Assembly: GCA_022749755.1 (NCBI GenBank)
Contig: CM040443.1
Location: 9,769,744 to 9,833,743 of the forward strand
Source: Azadirachta indica
Lineage: Eukaryota > Streptophyta > Magnoliopsida > Sapindales > Meliaceae
Reading direction: 5' to 3'
DNA: 64,000 bases
Part shown: positions 50,878-63,948 of the stretch, piece after piece
How the letters are laid out: the number at the start of each line of letters is the position of its first letter
Position numbering within the stretch: the stretch's first letter is position 1
The notes under the pieces: model-generated
Databases searched by the model: none
Seen by the model: the letters and a program-made list of their open reading frames with translations, nothing else
What the model was told of the DNA's origin: nothing
Made by a program: the position numbers and the translations under genes

Positions 50878-53800
50878 TCAACATGCATCATGATCTGACT
50901 GAGGTCTATTGCTTGGTGGCTTGCCCATCTGTAAACAACCAATTGGTGGCACAGTTGGAGTACTTAACAATCCAAAAGTCTGCCAGCAGAAAGGATCATA
51001 CATGTGGTAGCGTTCTTGCTGTGGTTTTAACTCTATTAAAGACAGAGTTACATCTATACATGGTAGACTGTCACTGCAGGCGAAATGTACAGGTTTTACT
51101 GTGTATGTCCCTCTAATTTTCTCATAAGTAATTCCTGATAGAGCCACTGCTGATGTTTGGTTCTTGCATTTGCTTTTGTCACAATAGAATTGGTCAATCA
51201 CAATTGGAAGTTGGACCTCAGAAACTTGAATATTTGAGAAAAGTACCCCTTGAACAGAGCCTGATCCACCCTGCAGATGTGAAGTTTGGAATAATGTGAG
51301 AAAAATTACTCATAAACTGGAAGTGTCAAAAAAGCACTAGCATTAGCAGAACTTGGAGATTTTTAGGCAGTGAAAGAGGTGAAAAAGAGTTATTGGAAAA
51401 CCTCATTTGTCCAATGCTCAAGAACTTGATTGGAATTTATGGAGAGAGCCAAGAACATGTTTCAAACTATTTGATATTCTACAAAATTTGTTAAAAATTT
51501 TGGAATTGTCTAGAAGTGCTTAGCAGAAGTTTCTTAAATGACTTTAAAGATGATGGTTAAAGTCTTGTGGATTATTACCCTTCATGTTGGTTTAAATCTT
51601 AATCCAGTTACAAGGCAGCACCCCAACTGAGTACTAATCATTAAATATTTTCTGTTTCTGTGTGTGTTTGTTAATCCAATCCATCATTCTACCTTAGTTT
51701 TTATTGTATTACTTTTGCAATTGATAGTCTTTTACAGGCATTGCTTTTATTACTTTAGTTCTTTTATAAATTATAGCGTGGGATTGCATAAGGTATCAGT
51801 ACCTGCCAAGTCTTGATTCTGACACCATTCATGGTGTTATGCATCATAACATCTCGGACGGTGATGTTTGAGACACAGGCTTTGGTGTTATCTCTTCCCA
51901 GACTTCCAATGCTGATTCCATGTCCTGGCCCACAGTTCACATTGTGTATGTATACATTTGAGCATCCAGTTTGAATGGAAACACAGTCATCTCCTGCAAA
52001 TTTCATCACATTTTTAAGGCTTATCATCAATGGAACATACAAATTGGTTTAAGTTCAACTTAGAGATAAATGCAATCCTGCTGACTCTGCACACTCTTTA
52101 TATGTTAAACTAAGCCTTCAATTTTATGCAAGCACTAGATTTTTAAAGCTTCATTGAGTGCAGTACCAGATATATGACTCATATCTATGTTTTATGCTCT
52201 TTAATTAGGTTTCCATCTGAACAGAAGTCGACAAGACAACGAAGACGGGAGAAGAAGAATATGCTGCAAGATGAAGACAAAAGCAAAGTTGAAAGTTGAA
52301 AGAATAGGGCAGAAGATGTGTTCTTGTTGCCGGTGGGGTTCAAAACCTCATCCTAAATTGGTCCATCCCCTGACAACTTTGGGTATGACAGGTGTCAAAT
52401 AACTAGTGGATGAAATTTTCCGTAATTTTGAAGATTGCTTGCTGCAATGTGTCAAAGAATAAGGTTACAGGCTCTGGATAAGATTGTGCCCTGAATTTTA
52501 AGGAACCTATTCAAAGGCATGTCTATTTATGCTATTTTTTTCCTTTTGGGTTTGGGTTATGACAGTGCCATCTAGTGTTCACGTATAATCTCAATCTTGG
52601 CTCTGCAGGTTTTGTTCTTGTTTGTAAAGATTCGAGTTTGACTTGCAGCTCATAATTGCATGGTTGAATTTGGTTTATATGGCAAAATAAATATGCATCT
52701 ACATGTAATGTAATTACCGCAAGCAAGACTGGAGCTGTGAATCAGCACATCTTTAGAGTTCTGCAGATGGATTCCATCGGTGTTGGGACTGTCACCTGGT
52801 GACGAAACCCTCATATCATGTACCACGACTCCGAAGCAGTTATCAAACTTGAGGTGGCATTGTGGACTGCTTTGAATTGTTATTCCAGTGACTGTGACAT
52901 TAAAGCTACCGTAGAACCTTAGAGCCTGTAACACAACATTACATGTTAGAGAACTGCAGGGTCATAAATTTCGATAGAAATTTTGGCAGCTATGAAGTGG
53001 TCCTTACAGTTGGCTTGATACTTGGCATTTTCCCAGATAGTTCACTTCTTATCTGCCGCACAATTTCATTCAGATACAAGATTAGTTGCCTATAATTACA
53101 GTGGAAATTTACAAACTGATGAAGGTAATTATTAATTATAATTACCGGCGCTGGTGGCTTGTGTCGTACTGTGTTGTTATTTAATGGGATGATGAGCTTT
53201 GATTCATCGTCAATAGGATCATCATATGGGTAGTCTTGCCACCAGACTGAGCCTCTTCCATCAATGATACCTTTTCCCTGTACTGTAATTCCTCTCAGCT
53301 TTGTGAAGTCAATCCACCATAACAGACCTTTACCCCAATCTTTGGAACTTGTTGGAGCAATAATTGTGCCATCCAGCTGAGAAAAATTAATCAAATTTTC
53401 AGTTTACAACCATATTGCACAATCTGTATTTGGATGAATTTCATTTACTTATATACTCTTTGACCAAAATGTTGACAGTCTCTATAATAATTTTTAAATT
53501 CATTGAAAAAAAAAAATCCTTAAATTTCATAGGCATACCTGAAAAACAATGTTTGCTTGGCAGTATGGGCCAGAGAATGAAATGGGTCCAACCAGGAACA
53601 CAGATCCTGCTGGAACCATCATAGTTGATGCTTCAACTTTACAAGCGGCTGCCCATGCAGCTTCAAATGCCTGCATGAACCGCATAATTCAATTGTAATT
53701 TTCTAAGAAGTAACAACTCTCTTTACCATATAATAATAAGAATAATAATAATTCAGCAGCAAATTCGCAATAACTACGATCACAAAATTTACAGTTGATG

Positions 53801-54401
53801 GTGCAGGTTCTGTGCGGAATTAACTGTAAGCAATTACTGTTGGAAATGGAATAATGACCAAACCGCCGTAACGAGAATCAATATTATTTGAGTGGGCCTC
53901 CGTTGGTAGTTTTGTTGTGCTTTTCGCCGTATTTATTTGTTATTTATTTTCATGTATTTATATACTTGTTTTTTATTTTCTGAACCTTCGCTTTTTCCCA
54001 ATAATAATACGACACTGAGGCTGGGCCGCAGCCCCCATTAACTTTTGTTGTGTCAAATTACAATATTTAATATTAGTGATTTAAGATTTAATATTTAACA
54101 CTACCCTAAAGGAATCTACCTATTCATGATGTTACATTAGTTGTCCATTACTTGATAAAATCGGATAAAAAATCGTTAATTCTGATGTATTTGTTATGCA
54201 ACTCTTCAACAATATCATTACCTAATTTTGAATGAAAACTAATTTTGTTTTTCAAAAAGCTCCCAAGCCTCATGAAAATTACGTTGATTTTGAATGAAAA
54301 GAAAGAAACCATGTAGCTAATGAATGCAATAATTAAGGAGGAAGAGAAAATGAAATCCCATGGCACTTTCTTAAATATTATAGAGCAAAAATCATTTTCG
54401 A

Positions 54402-54440
<39 letters not shown>

Positions 54441-55011
54441 GTGTGTGTGTGTGTGTGTGTGCGCTATATAATTTTGAAAAGGTCATGAATAGTCTGTGAA
54501 TTGTTGAAGGCCAACTTAGAAATTTGTGAAGCTGTGCATTTCGACCAGGAATTCTTAATTAATTGCACAAAAAATTGACGTTGTTGCATACCTTTGTGTC
54601 ATCAACAATTCCATCACCCTTAGCGCCAAAATCCATGACGTTAAAGACCGAAGAATGGCCGCCGCCGTCGTAACCTTTCTTCGGCGGGTTCGGCGGCGGA
54701 ATGTCCTGTACAGGCTTAGTAGGCGCCGGAGGTAATGGGGAAGATTTATGAGACGGGGTCTTTGGCTTTGGCTTTGGTTTTGGTTTGGGTTTCGATCCCC
54801 CATTGTGATAATTATGATGACCACTGCTTCCTTTATAATTCTTCTTGGAAAGAGAAGCCGAGTTGCTTCTACTCTGCCTCCAATGTCTTCCTCTTCTGGC
54901 ATTGCAAGTCTCAAAAGTTGCAGACCAAAAAAGAAATGCAATGAAGAGAATGAATGTGAGGCTTCTCAAACTAAAACCTCTCATTTCCATTGGAGTTAAT
55001 GTGGGGGACAT
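50878..55011 (-). CDS. Polygalacturonase (GH28) with Pro/Lys-rich N-terminal linker
   Basis: A pectin-degrading glycoside hydrolase of family 28, acting in the cell wall. Seven coding exons, 54592-55011, 53539-53670, 53146-53376, 53008-53052, 52718-52925, 51803-51993 and 50878-51270, give 539 residues, matching the length recalled for Arabidopsis At1g60590 (540). The N-terminus has a hydrophobic signal segment ([16 protein letters not shown], about 16-31). A basic stretch and a linker with [11 protein letters not shown] and PPNPP follow. The GH28 domain starts at [20 protein letters not shown]. All four active-site motifs are present: [22 protein letters not shown] and RIKTW. The protein should therefore be catalytically competent. 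The longer start ([13 protein letters not shown]) was taken; the ATG at 54990 also leaves the signal intact. A TATA box lies 80 bp upstream. Confidence 0.94.
54405..54461. repeat. Compound (AT)n-(GT)n microsatellite
   Basis: An AT run (about 54405-54432), a short bridge, then a GT run (about 54440-54461), inside the first intron of the polygalacturonase gene. Such compound tracts are usually highly polymorphic. Confidence 0.9.
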
Positions 55012-55090
55012 AAAGAGAGAGAATGTAAAGTAAGTGAGAGAGCAGATTGAATTTTGTTTAGTTTAGCCGAAAGAGGGAGTTGAGTGATGG

Positions 55091-55098
55091 TTTATATA
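55091..55098 (-). promoter_or_regulatory. TATA box of the first polygalacturonase
   Basis: TATATAAA on the minus strand, 80 bp upstream of the start codon, followed by a purine/CT-rich leader (plus-strand gagagagc and gagagaga). Confidence 0.65.
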
Positions 55099-55309
55099 GG
55101 GAGAGAGCTAGCAGAGGGAAACAGAGCTCATGAGACTAAACAGTTATAATAATAGTAGTAATAATAATAAAAAGAAGAAGATTGCTTTTGAATTTTGATA
55201 ATGTTTCATTCTCCATCCTCTGCATTATTAATCATCTCACATCCCTTTATGAGAATTTTTGTTGCATAAAGGGATTAACTTAGCTCATCTACAGCGATTA
55301 CAGGGCCCA

Positions 55310-55333
55310 TTTTTTTTTTTTTTTTTTTTTTTT
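55310..55333. repeat. Long T run
   Basis: Twenty-four consecutive T bases in the upstream region of the first polygalacturonase. Confidence 0.85.
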
Positions 55334-55716
55334 GCCATATGTAAATATTTTGCTGCATGTGACTCTATGAAATTGTTTATGCTAGCACCCTATCTCACAT
55401 CAATTATCAATACATTCCAAGCTCTATAAATCAAATATACAATTACGGCAAGCTAGCAAAATGCACCTACATTAACTAGATTACATTATATCTACGGAAT
55501 TTTCCTTGTTCTTCCAACTTACTTACTTGCAGACAAACAAATAATCTGAGTCAGTTTCCTTAATTCTTATGCATGTTTTTGGTATATACACAATATTTCA
55601 ATTGTGAAGGAAATTACAATCCAAGAAATTGGTAAATCAAACTTATATATAGTCTCTGTGGATGATCTGGTGTTTGCTTGTGTCCAAAAATCTATGACTT
55701 TCTTCCAGGATGGCTT

Positions 55717-55754
<38 letters not shown>

Positions 55755-56685
55755 GGAAAAGCCAAAAAGGAACACGTGAGTGGGTCTACATGGAGTTAAG
55801 GGCGGGCACTGACTATAACAGCTCCTCATTGTCACATGCATCATCGTTCACGGGCTGAAGTTTAAGTTTGTACCTCATTTGTCTTCACAATAACCACAAC
55901 GCAAATATGGCTAGAATTTCTCAAGGCTCTTAATTCCTTTGTTCAATCTAATATTTTTCCAACGAACTAGGGGCAAAATGAGGTAAAATATATATATATA
56001 TATATATATAAATAACATAACAGATGGTAATGGCAATAGTAATATGTAGGAAAATTAATTAATTTAGTAATTTATTGAGAGGGTTCTGTACGTAGTTTTG
56101 AACCAGCTGCAATGATGAGGGTGAATATGATTGAGAGAGATATAGTAGTAGTAGCACTGGTGGAAAAACCTCCATACGCCCATGGTTTTCAGATGTGTTT
56201 CATTAAATTAGAAAAATTTTGATAATTATATTTTTGTAATATATATATATATATATATGTATTAAAACAAGTACAGGTAGCTACTATATAAGAAAAAGAA
56301 AGAATAAAAAAATGTTCCTCTTGGAGTCACATGCTTAATCCCTGTGTAGATTGCAAACTTTTCTGAAAAGAAATCAACGCCAAATAGAAAACTGAAAGAA
56401 AGATTTGTGATTTATAATTAATTCGTGTGTATAATATATATACATATAAGAGAGAGAGAGAGAGTATTGCTTTCACGCAATATTTGATATTGATGCGACC
56501 ACGCCGTGATTTAAGGACATTATTAATTATTACTGGTTAATTTTCAAGCCTTGTGATGCAACCAAGAAAACTTATCGTGATTATTTATTGTAAACTCATC
56601 ATATATGACGGTACGATACCAACATATCGAATAGGTTGGTGATCGAATTTTGAATGAATGAAATACGGAAGGGATTAATATTTTA

Positions 56686-56686
<1 letters not shown>

Positions 56687-56723
<37 letters not shown>
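56687..56723. repeat. (ATT)n microsatellite
   Basis: About twelve ATT units in tandem within the spacer. Confidence 0.9.
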
Positions 56724-56725
<2 letters not shown>

Positions 56726-59584
56726 ACTAAGTATGATAATATTGAGTTCGTTTATTAAATTAATAATTAATTAATGAAATCAATATATGGGCGTCGTTTA
56801 TATCTGTTATAGATAGATCTGTCCCCAAGAAAGAAATTTACAGAAAAATATTTGAGAAGGCCTGGGCCTCACTTTCATGTTTATATACATACATATATAT
56901 ATATATATATATATGTTAATAGCAGTGTTTAACCTCTTCCCTCGAGTCACTTTCCATCCAGATTTTCCCATAACACATCTCCTTCACATTCATGTGCTAT
57001 GTGCTATGTTGCACCCTCTGACCCTCCCTCCCTCCCTCCCTATCCAATTATTTTTATTTGAAAAATTAAATGCATATATATATATATATATATAAAACAA
57101 TTAGGAACACTGAAAGACATATAGAGCTTACACAATATCTCATTATGGATTTTTATAATTATAATAGAAACAAATTATTAATGGATCATTTGGGCATCTC
57201 ATTATTAAAGTGGAGTGTATATATATACATGCACATTATGTGCTCATGAGGATAATTTTGTTTGTTTAATTGATAAGACATTAATTATCATGCATTTTGT
57301 TTTTGTTATTATTTTAAATTTGCTGTTGAAAACCGTTAAAAAGGCAGCAATTAATTAAATTTCTGTTTTTGTTGCCACATAGATCGATCCATTGGCGTTT
57401 ATTAATTTAAGTAATTTGTTCTATCGCTATTCATATAACGTATATAATGTCAATTATACACAATATATAAAGTGTATCTTTGATTAACTAATACAGATAT
57501 AACTTAATTAATACTATAGTTAGTTAAGCCAATAAATTTAAGATTACAATAATAATATAACACATTCCAGTAATTAATTAATGAATTAATTAATTAATAA
57601 TTAGAAAAATACAAAAGCTAAGGCCATCACATGAATGCATAGATCCCTTCCCAAACCTGAGGACGTAAACACCCTACATATTATATATTTCTGAATCATC
57701 ACAAGCTACCATATATTACTTCTCCCACATATAATATGTATACACATTTGTATGTATCTGCATGTAAAAGTATACATATATATATATATATATATATAAT
57801 ATAAGAGAGTTGTGGGCAAGTAGGACCTTCCATTCCAAGCCGTCTTTTTGTGAAGATACGCAAACAAATACACACACTCGTGAACTTTGATAAAGTCTGC
57901 TCGTGAACTCCTTCTCCTCCATATATATAATATATAATATATAATATGATTAGGGTTTTCTTCTCTTCTCTTCTCTTCTCTTCTGTCTTTCTCTCAGCTC
58001 CATTATTAGGTTTTGCCACACCAAACCATCATTCATCAATTTTATTTCATGTTTTCCTAGCCATATATGGATAACAAAACTACTACTCTATTCTAGGTCT
58101 CCTTTAATTTATATTTATATTTATATATATATATATATACATGTATATGATATAAGTATGCACTCATTCCATGTAAATTCATGCCTCAATGCTAATTAAG
58201 ATTATTTATATATGCATATATATATATATATATATATAAAAGAAAGCTAAGGTAATAATTAAAAGATATGTATGGTCAAATTGGGCTTCCAATTGAGGAG
58301 TATTTAAATGGACATATTGGTTGGATTTTTGTCATATTCATTGTCTTTGTTCACAATCATCATATTCATACCTTACTTTTCCATCTAAAATCAGATGATC
58401 TTAATTATTCTATTTATCTATATAGCTTGAGCATAAAGCAACAAACTGATTAATTAAGCATTAACTAATTCAATATTAGTTCATGATTTAATAATTAATT
58501 AATTAATCATCCGTGAATTGTTAAATGATTCTTTTTCAACTAATTTGATTTGCAGACTACTTTGTTTTCGTTATCATATTTGATTGTCACTTAGAACAGA
58601 AAAACATTTTGTCGTCAACTAAAAAACAAAAATTATGAATTGATTTTACCTTGATTCTGATCAGTTCTTTCTTTATGGTGTGTTTTTCTGCCAACCAACA
58701 TTAAGGTTTTAGAGGGTAAATCAAAGCGAGTTAGTTAACTTCGCGCTAGGCATCTTTTTCGATTAATAGTTTAATATTTTTACCCTCAATTCTACTTAGT
58801 AATAAATTAAAATTAGTACGAAATAAATTAATATTCACTTTTTATTTAACAATCAATAATTTTATTATGGCACAACTCATTCTAATTTTAAACGTATCTT
58901 TAGTATACAAGCTTTTTTTTTTTTTTTTTTTCTCTTCTTTGAAAGAAGAGTTATTTTGTCCACCAGTATATACCAATAATATTACACCCAATTATTGATT
59001 ACCTTTCAACATCCATTAATAATTCAGTCGAAAAGTGCAAATATAGATCTGATTCTTAAAATTGCGACCACTTTATTCAAATTACCTTTGGGATTCAAAA
59101 AGAAAGAAAGAAAGGAAAAAGGTAAATCTTTTTCTTTTGTTTTTTTTTTTTTTTTTTAAGAAAAAGAAAAAGAAAAAAGAAAAAGAAATAGTACAAAATA
59201 AAAGGTTCACGGATCATTCTAGAACTCGAAGCTAATCAATATATAAATATATATAATCAAATTAATAATAAGTGGGAGAGTTTAGAGTTCGTGATTGTTC
59301 TGTTGCTGCTGTTGCTGAGGTTGCGATGAGGTTGTAGCTTGCGGGATTTTGTTGTTGTGCATGTGAACTCCTGCTCCCTTTCCTCTAATAATTTAATTTT
59401 GATTGCTTTTTTATTATTATATTATTATTGTTGTTGTCACAATAATAGTGTGTTAGTGTGAGTGCTTCTGCTGCAGCAAGCATGAGCCGATCTCTCTTGT
59501 TGATTCTTAAATTTAATTTAGAAGGACAAAAAAAGTGATTTTGTCGCCTGCCTTTTTTTTTATTTTGGTATTACCAAGTCCCTG

Positions 59585-59610
59585 AATTAATTAATTAATT
59601 AATTAATTAA
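59585..59610. repeat. (AATT)n tetranucleotide repeat
   Basis: Six to seven AATT units, a self-complementary tract able to fold back on itself. Confidence 0.85.
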
Positions 59611-61382
59611 TCAATTCATTGCCTACTAGAAAAGCCACCCAGGCCAGGCCACAATCCAATCCTACCTCGATCACGGATTCTTTTGAGTCCCTAAATATTT
59701 ATTTTTCCTTTTATTATTATTAATTATTGTTTTGATCAACACGGCTTGTAGTTGTAGACGCGAGAGAGAGAGAGAGAGAGGCATAGCAGCACATGGTTTT
59801 TAAAATGAATAAAGACATGGGTTTACGATTTTATCACATTACAGGCTGACAAGTGACAATACATCCCGATCTATTTTATTTTACGATCTTGTAAATTTTT
59901 GATTTATTTCGCTAACTCGGAATGTTCTTCCTTTTTAGGAATCGTCCGGATCTGGGACCCTTCATTTCATGTACGATTTTTCGTACAAATTCAGCATTAT
60001 TATACTATTAGTATTATTATTACGATTCTTCTAAAAATTAAAATTCAAAAAATTACCATCTGTCATTTCATTCACACGGCATTCCCCCACAAATTCTCAA
60101 TTCCCCCGTGGTTACATTTTACTTTTTAAATTGTTAAAACTTACTGCCAAAAGTAAACATATTGAAATTGTACTTAGAGGATCTATTTATTGTATTTTTA
60201 GGTTTCAGCATTAAGAATAAAAATGTGGTTCTTTTCAATTTCAAGCTAAATTCAAAAATATTAAAACCACTAACTAGCAAGATATTTTTTTATTTTATAG
60301 TACAACTGCAAATTGCCCATTTCGGAATATTTGTTCATCTCTTTTAAATTTTTAATCCTTCCCTTCCACCTCAATCTCACCAAAAGTATCAATGAGTTGG
60401 CATCTATATATTAAAATTAAAGCTAACGTTGTATCATAATATTACCCAAATTTGTCATTTTCTTTTTTTTCAATTGCTTACAATCTAGAAACGAGGTATT
60501 GACTATTGACAACATAAAAAACAGTTTCACATTTCTTGAATCTTGCTTCAAAATATAGGTGAAAATGACTAAAATCAATGTTTAACATATTATATTTGGG
60601 GATATGCGCACCACCGTGTCGTTTAATAAATAATACGTATACCACCTACCTGCAGAAATCGTTCACTTGTCACTTTACTTTAGGCGGGACCGAGGAAATT
60701 CAACAGAAACTTTACAGGTAAGTCAGTTATTCTTTATAACTATATTTTTCTTTATGCATAATCTTTTTTTTTCCTTTTTTTTTTTTTTTTGGTAATATGC
60801 TTAATTAATTAATCAAAATGTGTATATGAATATTGAATAAGTAAGGGACTCCGAAAAACTCAGTGGTCCCAAATTGTCTGGCGTTCAATTTATGTTCAAC
60901 TGTTCCATAATACGCTTATCTTGTCTTTTATTTATTTGTTTATTTATTTTTCGTAATTATATACTCATTTTACTCTTTGCATAAATACGACAGGCTTTCC
61001 GGGGCTGCTACCCACATTACATATTCCAAACTAGATGGGCTTGTCCAGCTATAATGCTGAAAATCCAAACCCGCCCCAGTTTCCATGAACTTGTCCAAAT
61101 ACGCTGCAATCAACACAAAAAACAACATAATATATATTAATTGTTGTTTGTCCAACAGTAACTGCATCATACAATGCTTTTCCTGTTCACAAACAGTCAC
61201 ATGGAACAGCTTGTTTATGCATCTATAGTATATGTATACATATAACATCTGCAGTATCCCCATGAAAATTTAACTTGGTCACCTCAAACCTCCTCCAAGA
61301 AGCCTATACTAGTACGCTCTACCGTCCATTTACCCAAAGTATATACTAAGATATAACTATTTGAATGACTATAGGTGGCATG

Positions 61383-63948
61383 TCAGAGCTCAGTGTGAAT
61401 GATATCATCCCTTACAGACTCCGCAAGTGCAGCATCTTTGTCATTGGAACTTAAGCAGTCTGCTGAAGGATGCACAATGCCGTATCCAAAGCCTTGAGCG
61501 GAGTTGCAGTAGGTCTCAACTGCACCATCCTTCTTCTCTAAGTTTACGTTGCTCAAGACTATGTTACTGCAGGGGACAGTATCACTGCAGGCAAATTTCA
61601 TTGCTTTTGAGCTCTTTGTAGTTCCACTAATGTTCCGGTACATGATCTGGCTTATTTTCACTGCCGATGTCTAGCAAATAGAATAAGACTTTATAATTAT
61701 CAGGACTCTGATTGGATGATCGAGATGTTAAATTCAGTACAACTTGATAGAGCTGAAACTCATGCTTCAATTACCAGTTAAGGATTTCAGAGTTGATTGA
61801 ACTTGAAAGGGAACTGAAGCAAGTACCTGATTATGACAGGCTGTTGGGGAATCACAGTAGAACTGGTCGATGATAATAGGGTTTGCAACATCTTCCATCC
61901 TCACATTTTCAAATCGAACCCCACGGACATAACCAGAACCTCCCTGAAAAATAGAGCCCAAAAGAAAGGGATTCATGTCAATTTCAAACTAAAGCATCTT
62001 AAATTGGAGCTTCACTGAATTCTATTTTTAGACATGCGACTGAATGTTCTAGTATGCTGTCAAATTCTGACCCAGAGAGTATACATAGCCATCAAATTTA
62101 TTCAATGAAGCAAACTCGAACAATGTAATATTTTTCATTCAGCACTGGCAAAATATATTGCCTCAAATTCTGTCTTGAAAGCATTCAAACACCATCATAG
62201 CAATTTGAAGTGTTACCGAGTTTTTGAAGTAAGGAGGATATAAATAGAAAAAGTCTATATAAATAGAAAGAGTCTCTTTTCAGGTACATAGACAGCTGAA
62301 GTCCCCTTTAAGCTTTTCTTTTGTCTTTCTTAAAGTAGCTAAATTGGTAAGGTCACCAGTGTTGTCATATCAGATGTACATAATCTATGCATTACGATAA
62401 AAAGCATTACCTGCCAAGTTTTTATCCTGAGGCCATTAGTAGTTTCCCTGAGGTATGCTGTATCCAACACCACTTTCGTAACTATGCCCATTGAGTTGTC
62501 CTTTCCGAGGCTTCCAATACTAAGAAGCAGAATTTCACAGCACAAAAGAGAATGAGTATTGGTAAAATTTTCAATTTCAACTCTGCAATCTTGCAAGGAA
62601 CAGAATACTATTCGAATAGTGTCCATTAAAATTTTATGGAATGAAATATAACCACAATCTTTTGAATGGGTCCACAGAGTTAACTATATATACCTGATTC
62701 CATGTCCAGGTCCACAAAAAATTCTCTTCATCTTGATACTAGAGCTACCATTGACAATTGAAACACAATCATCCCCTGAATGTCACAAGAAGAATCACAC
62801 AACAATAAGCTTCCTATGATATCAGTGTGCATAATGTAGTGCATTTTACATATAAAGAAAACGTAAGAAGGTATTAAGTATTTGTATGGTTGACACAACA
62901 TCAGCTGTTCTTTGGATGTTTTTCCCAATATGACGTGCTGTGTCATTGCGACACTGAAGACTAACAGTTGTAAGCTTAGCCATTATTTGGCTTTTATATT
63001 CGAGTTTGTGCGAGAAGGTAAAAAAGGGACAAGGTATGTAAACCTGTTCCAATTTTGCAGTCTTGAAGAACAACATTAGTGGACTCAGTGATATGAATGC
63101 CATCTGTGTTCGGACTGTCTTCTGGAGCTGAGACTAGTACTTGAGATACTCGCACAGTATCAGACCTGGAAATGACAAAATGCATTTGTTGGCTGTTCTG
63201 AATGGTTAGGCCTTTTACTTTTATAGCAGAGCTTGAATCTATGGTTATTGCCTGCAACAAATTCCGACGTTAAATCTTGCTCATTGTTAATTATTTGGTG
63301 CTTCTAATCAACCACACAATTCGTGAATTCTTTTGAATGTAACTAAAATAATGAAGGGAAAGTCCTTACTGTCGGTGCCCCTCTGCAAGGCTGTAAGCAA
63401 GCAAGAAGAAAAGAACATATTAAAATTTTGTTGTCACTATTATAAACTATTTTTGAATTGAATTATATGGAATGGAAGATATATGGTGAATTTAGAAGAA
63501 TTACATTAGACTTGTTCTTTTTGCAAGATGATGCCCACCATTTACTGCCTGAGCCATCAATGACTCCACCACCTTGGAAGAAGACCCCATTCAGCTTAGA
63601 AAAATCAAGCCAGATTCGTGGCAACTTTGGATCCCAGTTGTCAGGCTCAGCTGGAGCAACTATGGTTCCATCAATCTGTATAATGATAATAGCATTGATG
63701 ATTTAATATTATGATTAATATGAATGTTAGTATAACAAATGATGAGAGTGATGAAATAAGTACAGAAAATAGTCTAAATGTGTATTTCTATTTCGATTTT
63801 GGTGTCTGTTGAAGAGTACCTGAACAACTAACTTATCTGCACAAGGCCCCTTGAATCTTGTTGCATTAACTAAATAACGGCGTCCTGGAGGAACCAAGAA
63901 AACTGATTTTGGTGTAGAGCAGGCTGTGTTCCATGCATTCACAAAAGC
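61383..63948 (-). CDS. Polygalacturonase (GH28), lacking its first exon in this window
   Basis: A second GH28 pectinase in the same orientation. Visible coding exons are 63820-63948, 63505-63675, 63370-63390, 63044-63251, 62694-62775, 62411-62519, 61827-61943 and 61383-61670, in frame for 374 residues. The start, signal peptide and first domain segment lie to the right of the window, because the first visible exon has an acceptor (ATCATCAG) and begins AFVNAWNTAC, matching the second exon of the neighbouring gene. Motifs [22 protein letters not shown] and RIKTW are all present. The C-terminus ends RDDIIHTEL. From memory it is closer to Arabidopsis At1g70500/At1g23460 than to At1g60590. The GHGIS segment is split by an intron the neighbour lacks. 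Confidence 0.92.

Larger units (their letters stand above)
55099..61382. other. Microsatellite-dense spacer between two polygalacturonases
   Basis: This 6.3 kb holds the first gene's distal promoter and the second gene's 3' side. I see no gene. It is crowded with simple repeats: TA runs at 55719-55752, 55987-56010, 56239-56258, 56893-56914, 57073-57094, 57776-57799 and 58216-58238, an ATT run, AG runs near 56450-56463 and 59763-59781, a TTCTC run near 57958-57984, an AATT run, and T runs. A short open frame at 60970-61103 lies behind a good splice acceptor. Confidence 0.6.

Noticed and set aside
56877..57095. Apparent small protein between two TA tracts
   Set aside because: Its ends are only Tyr-Ile repeats encoded by microsatellites; the middle has no coding features.
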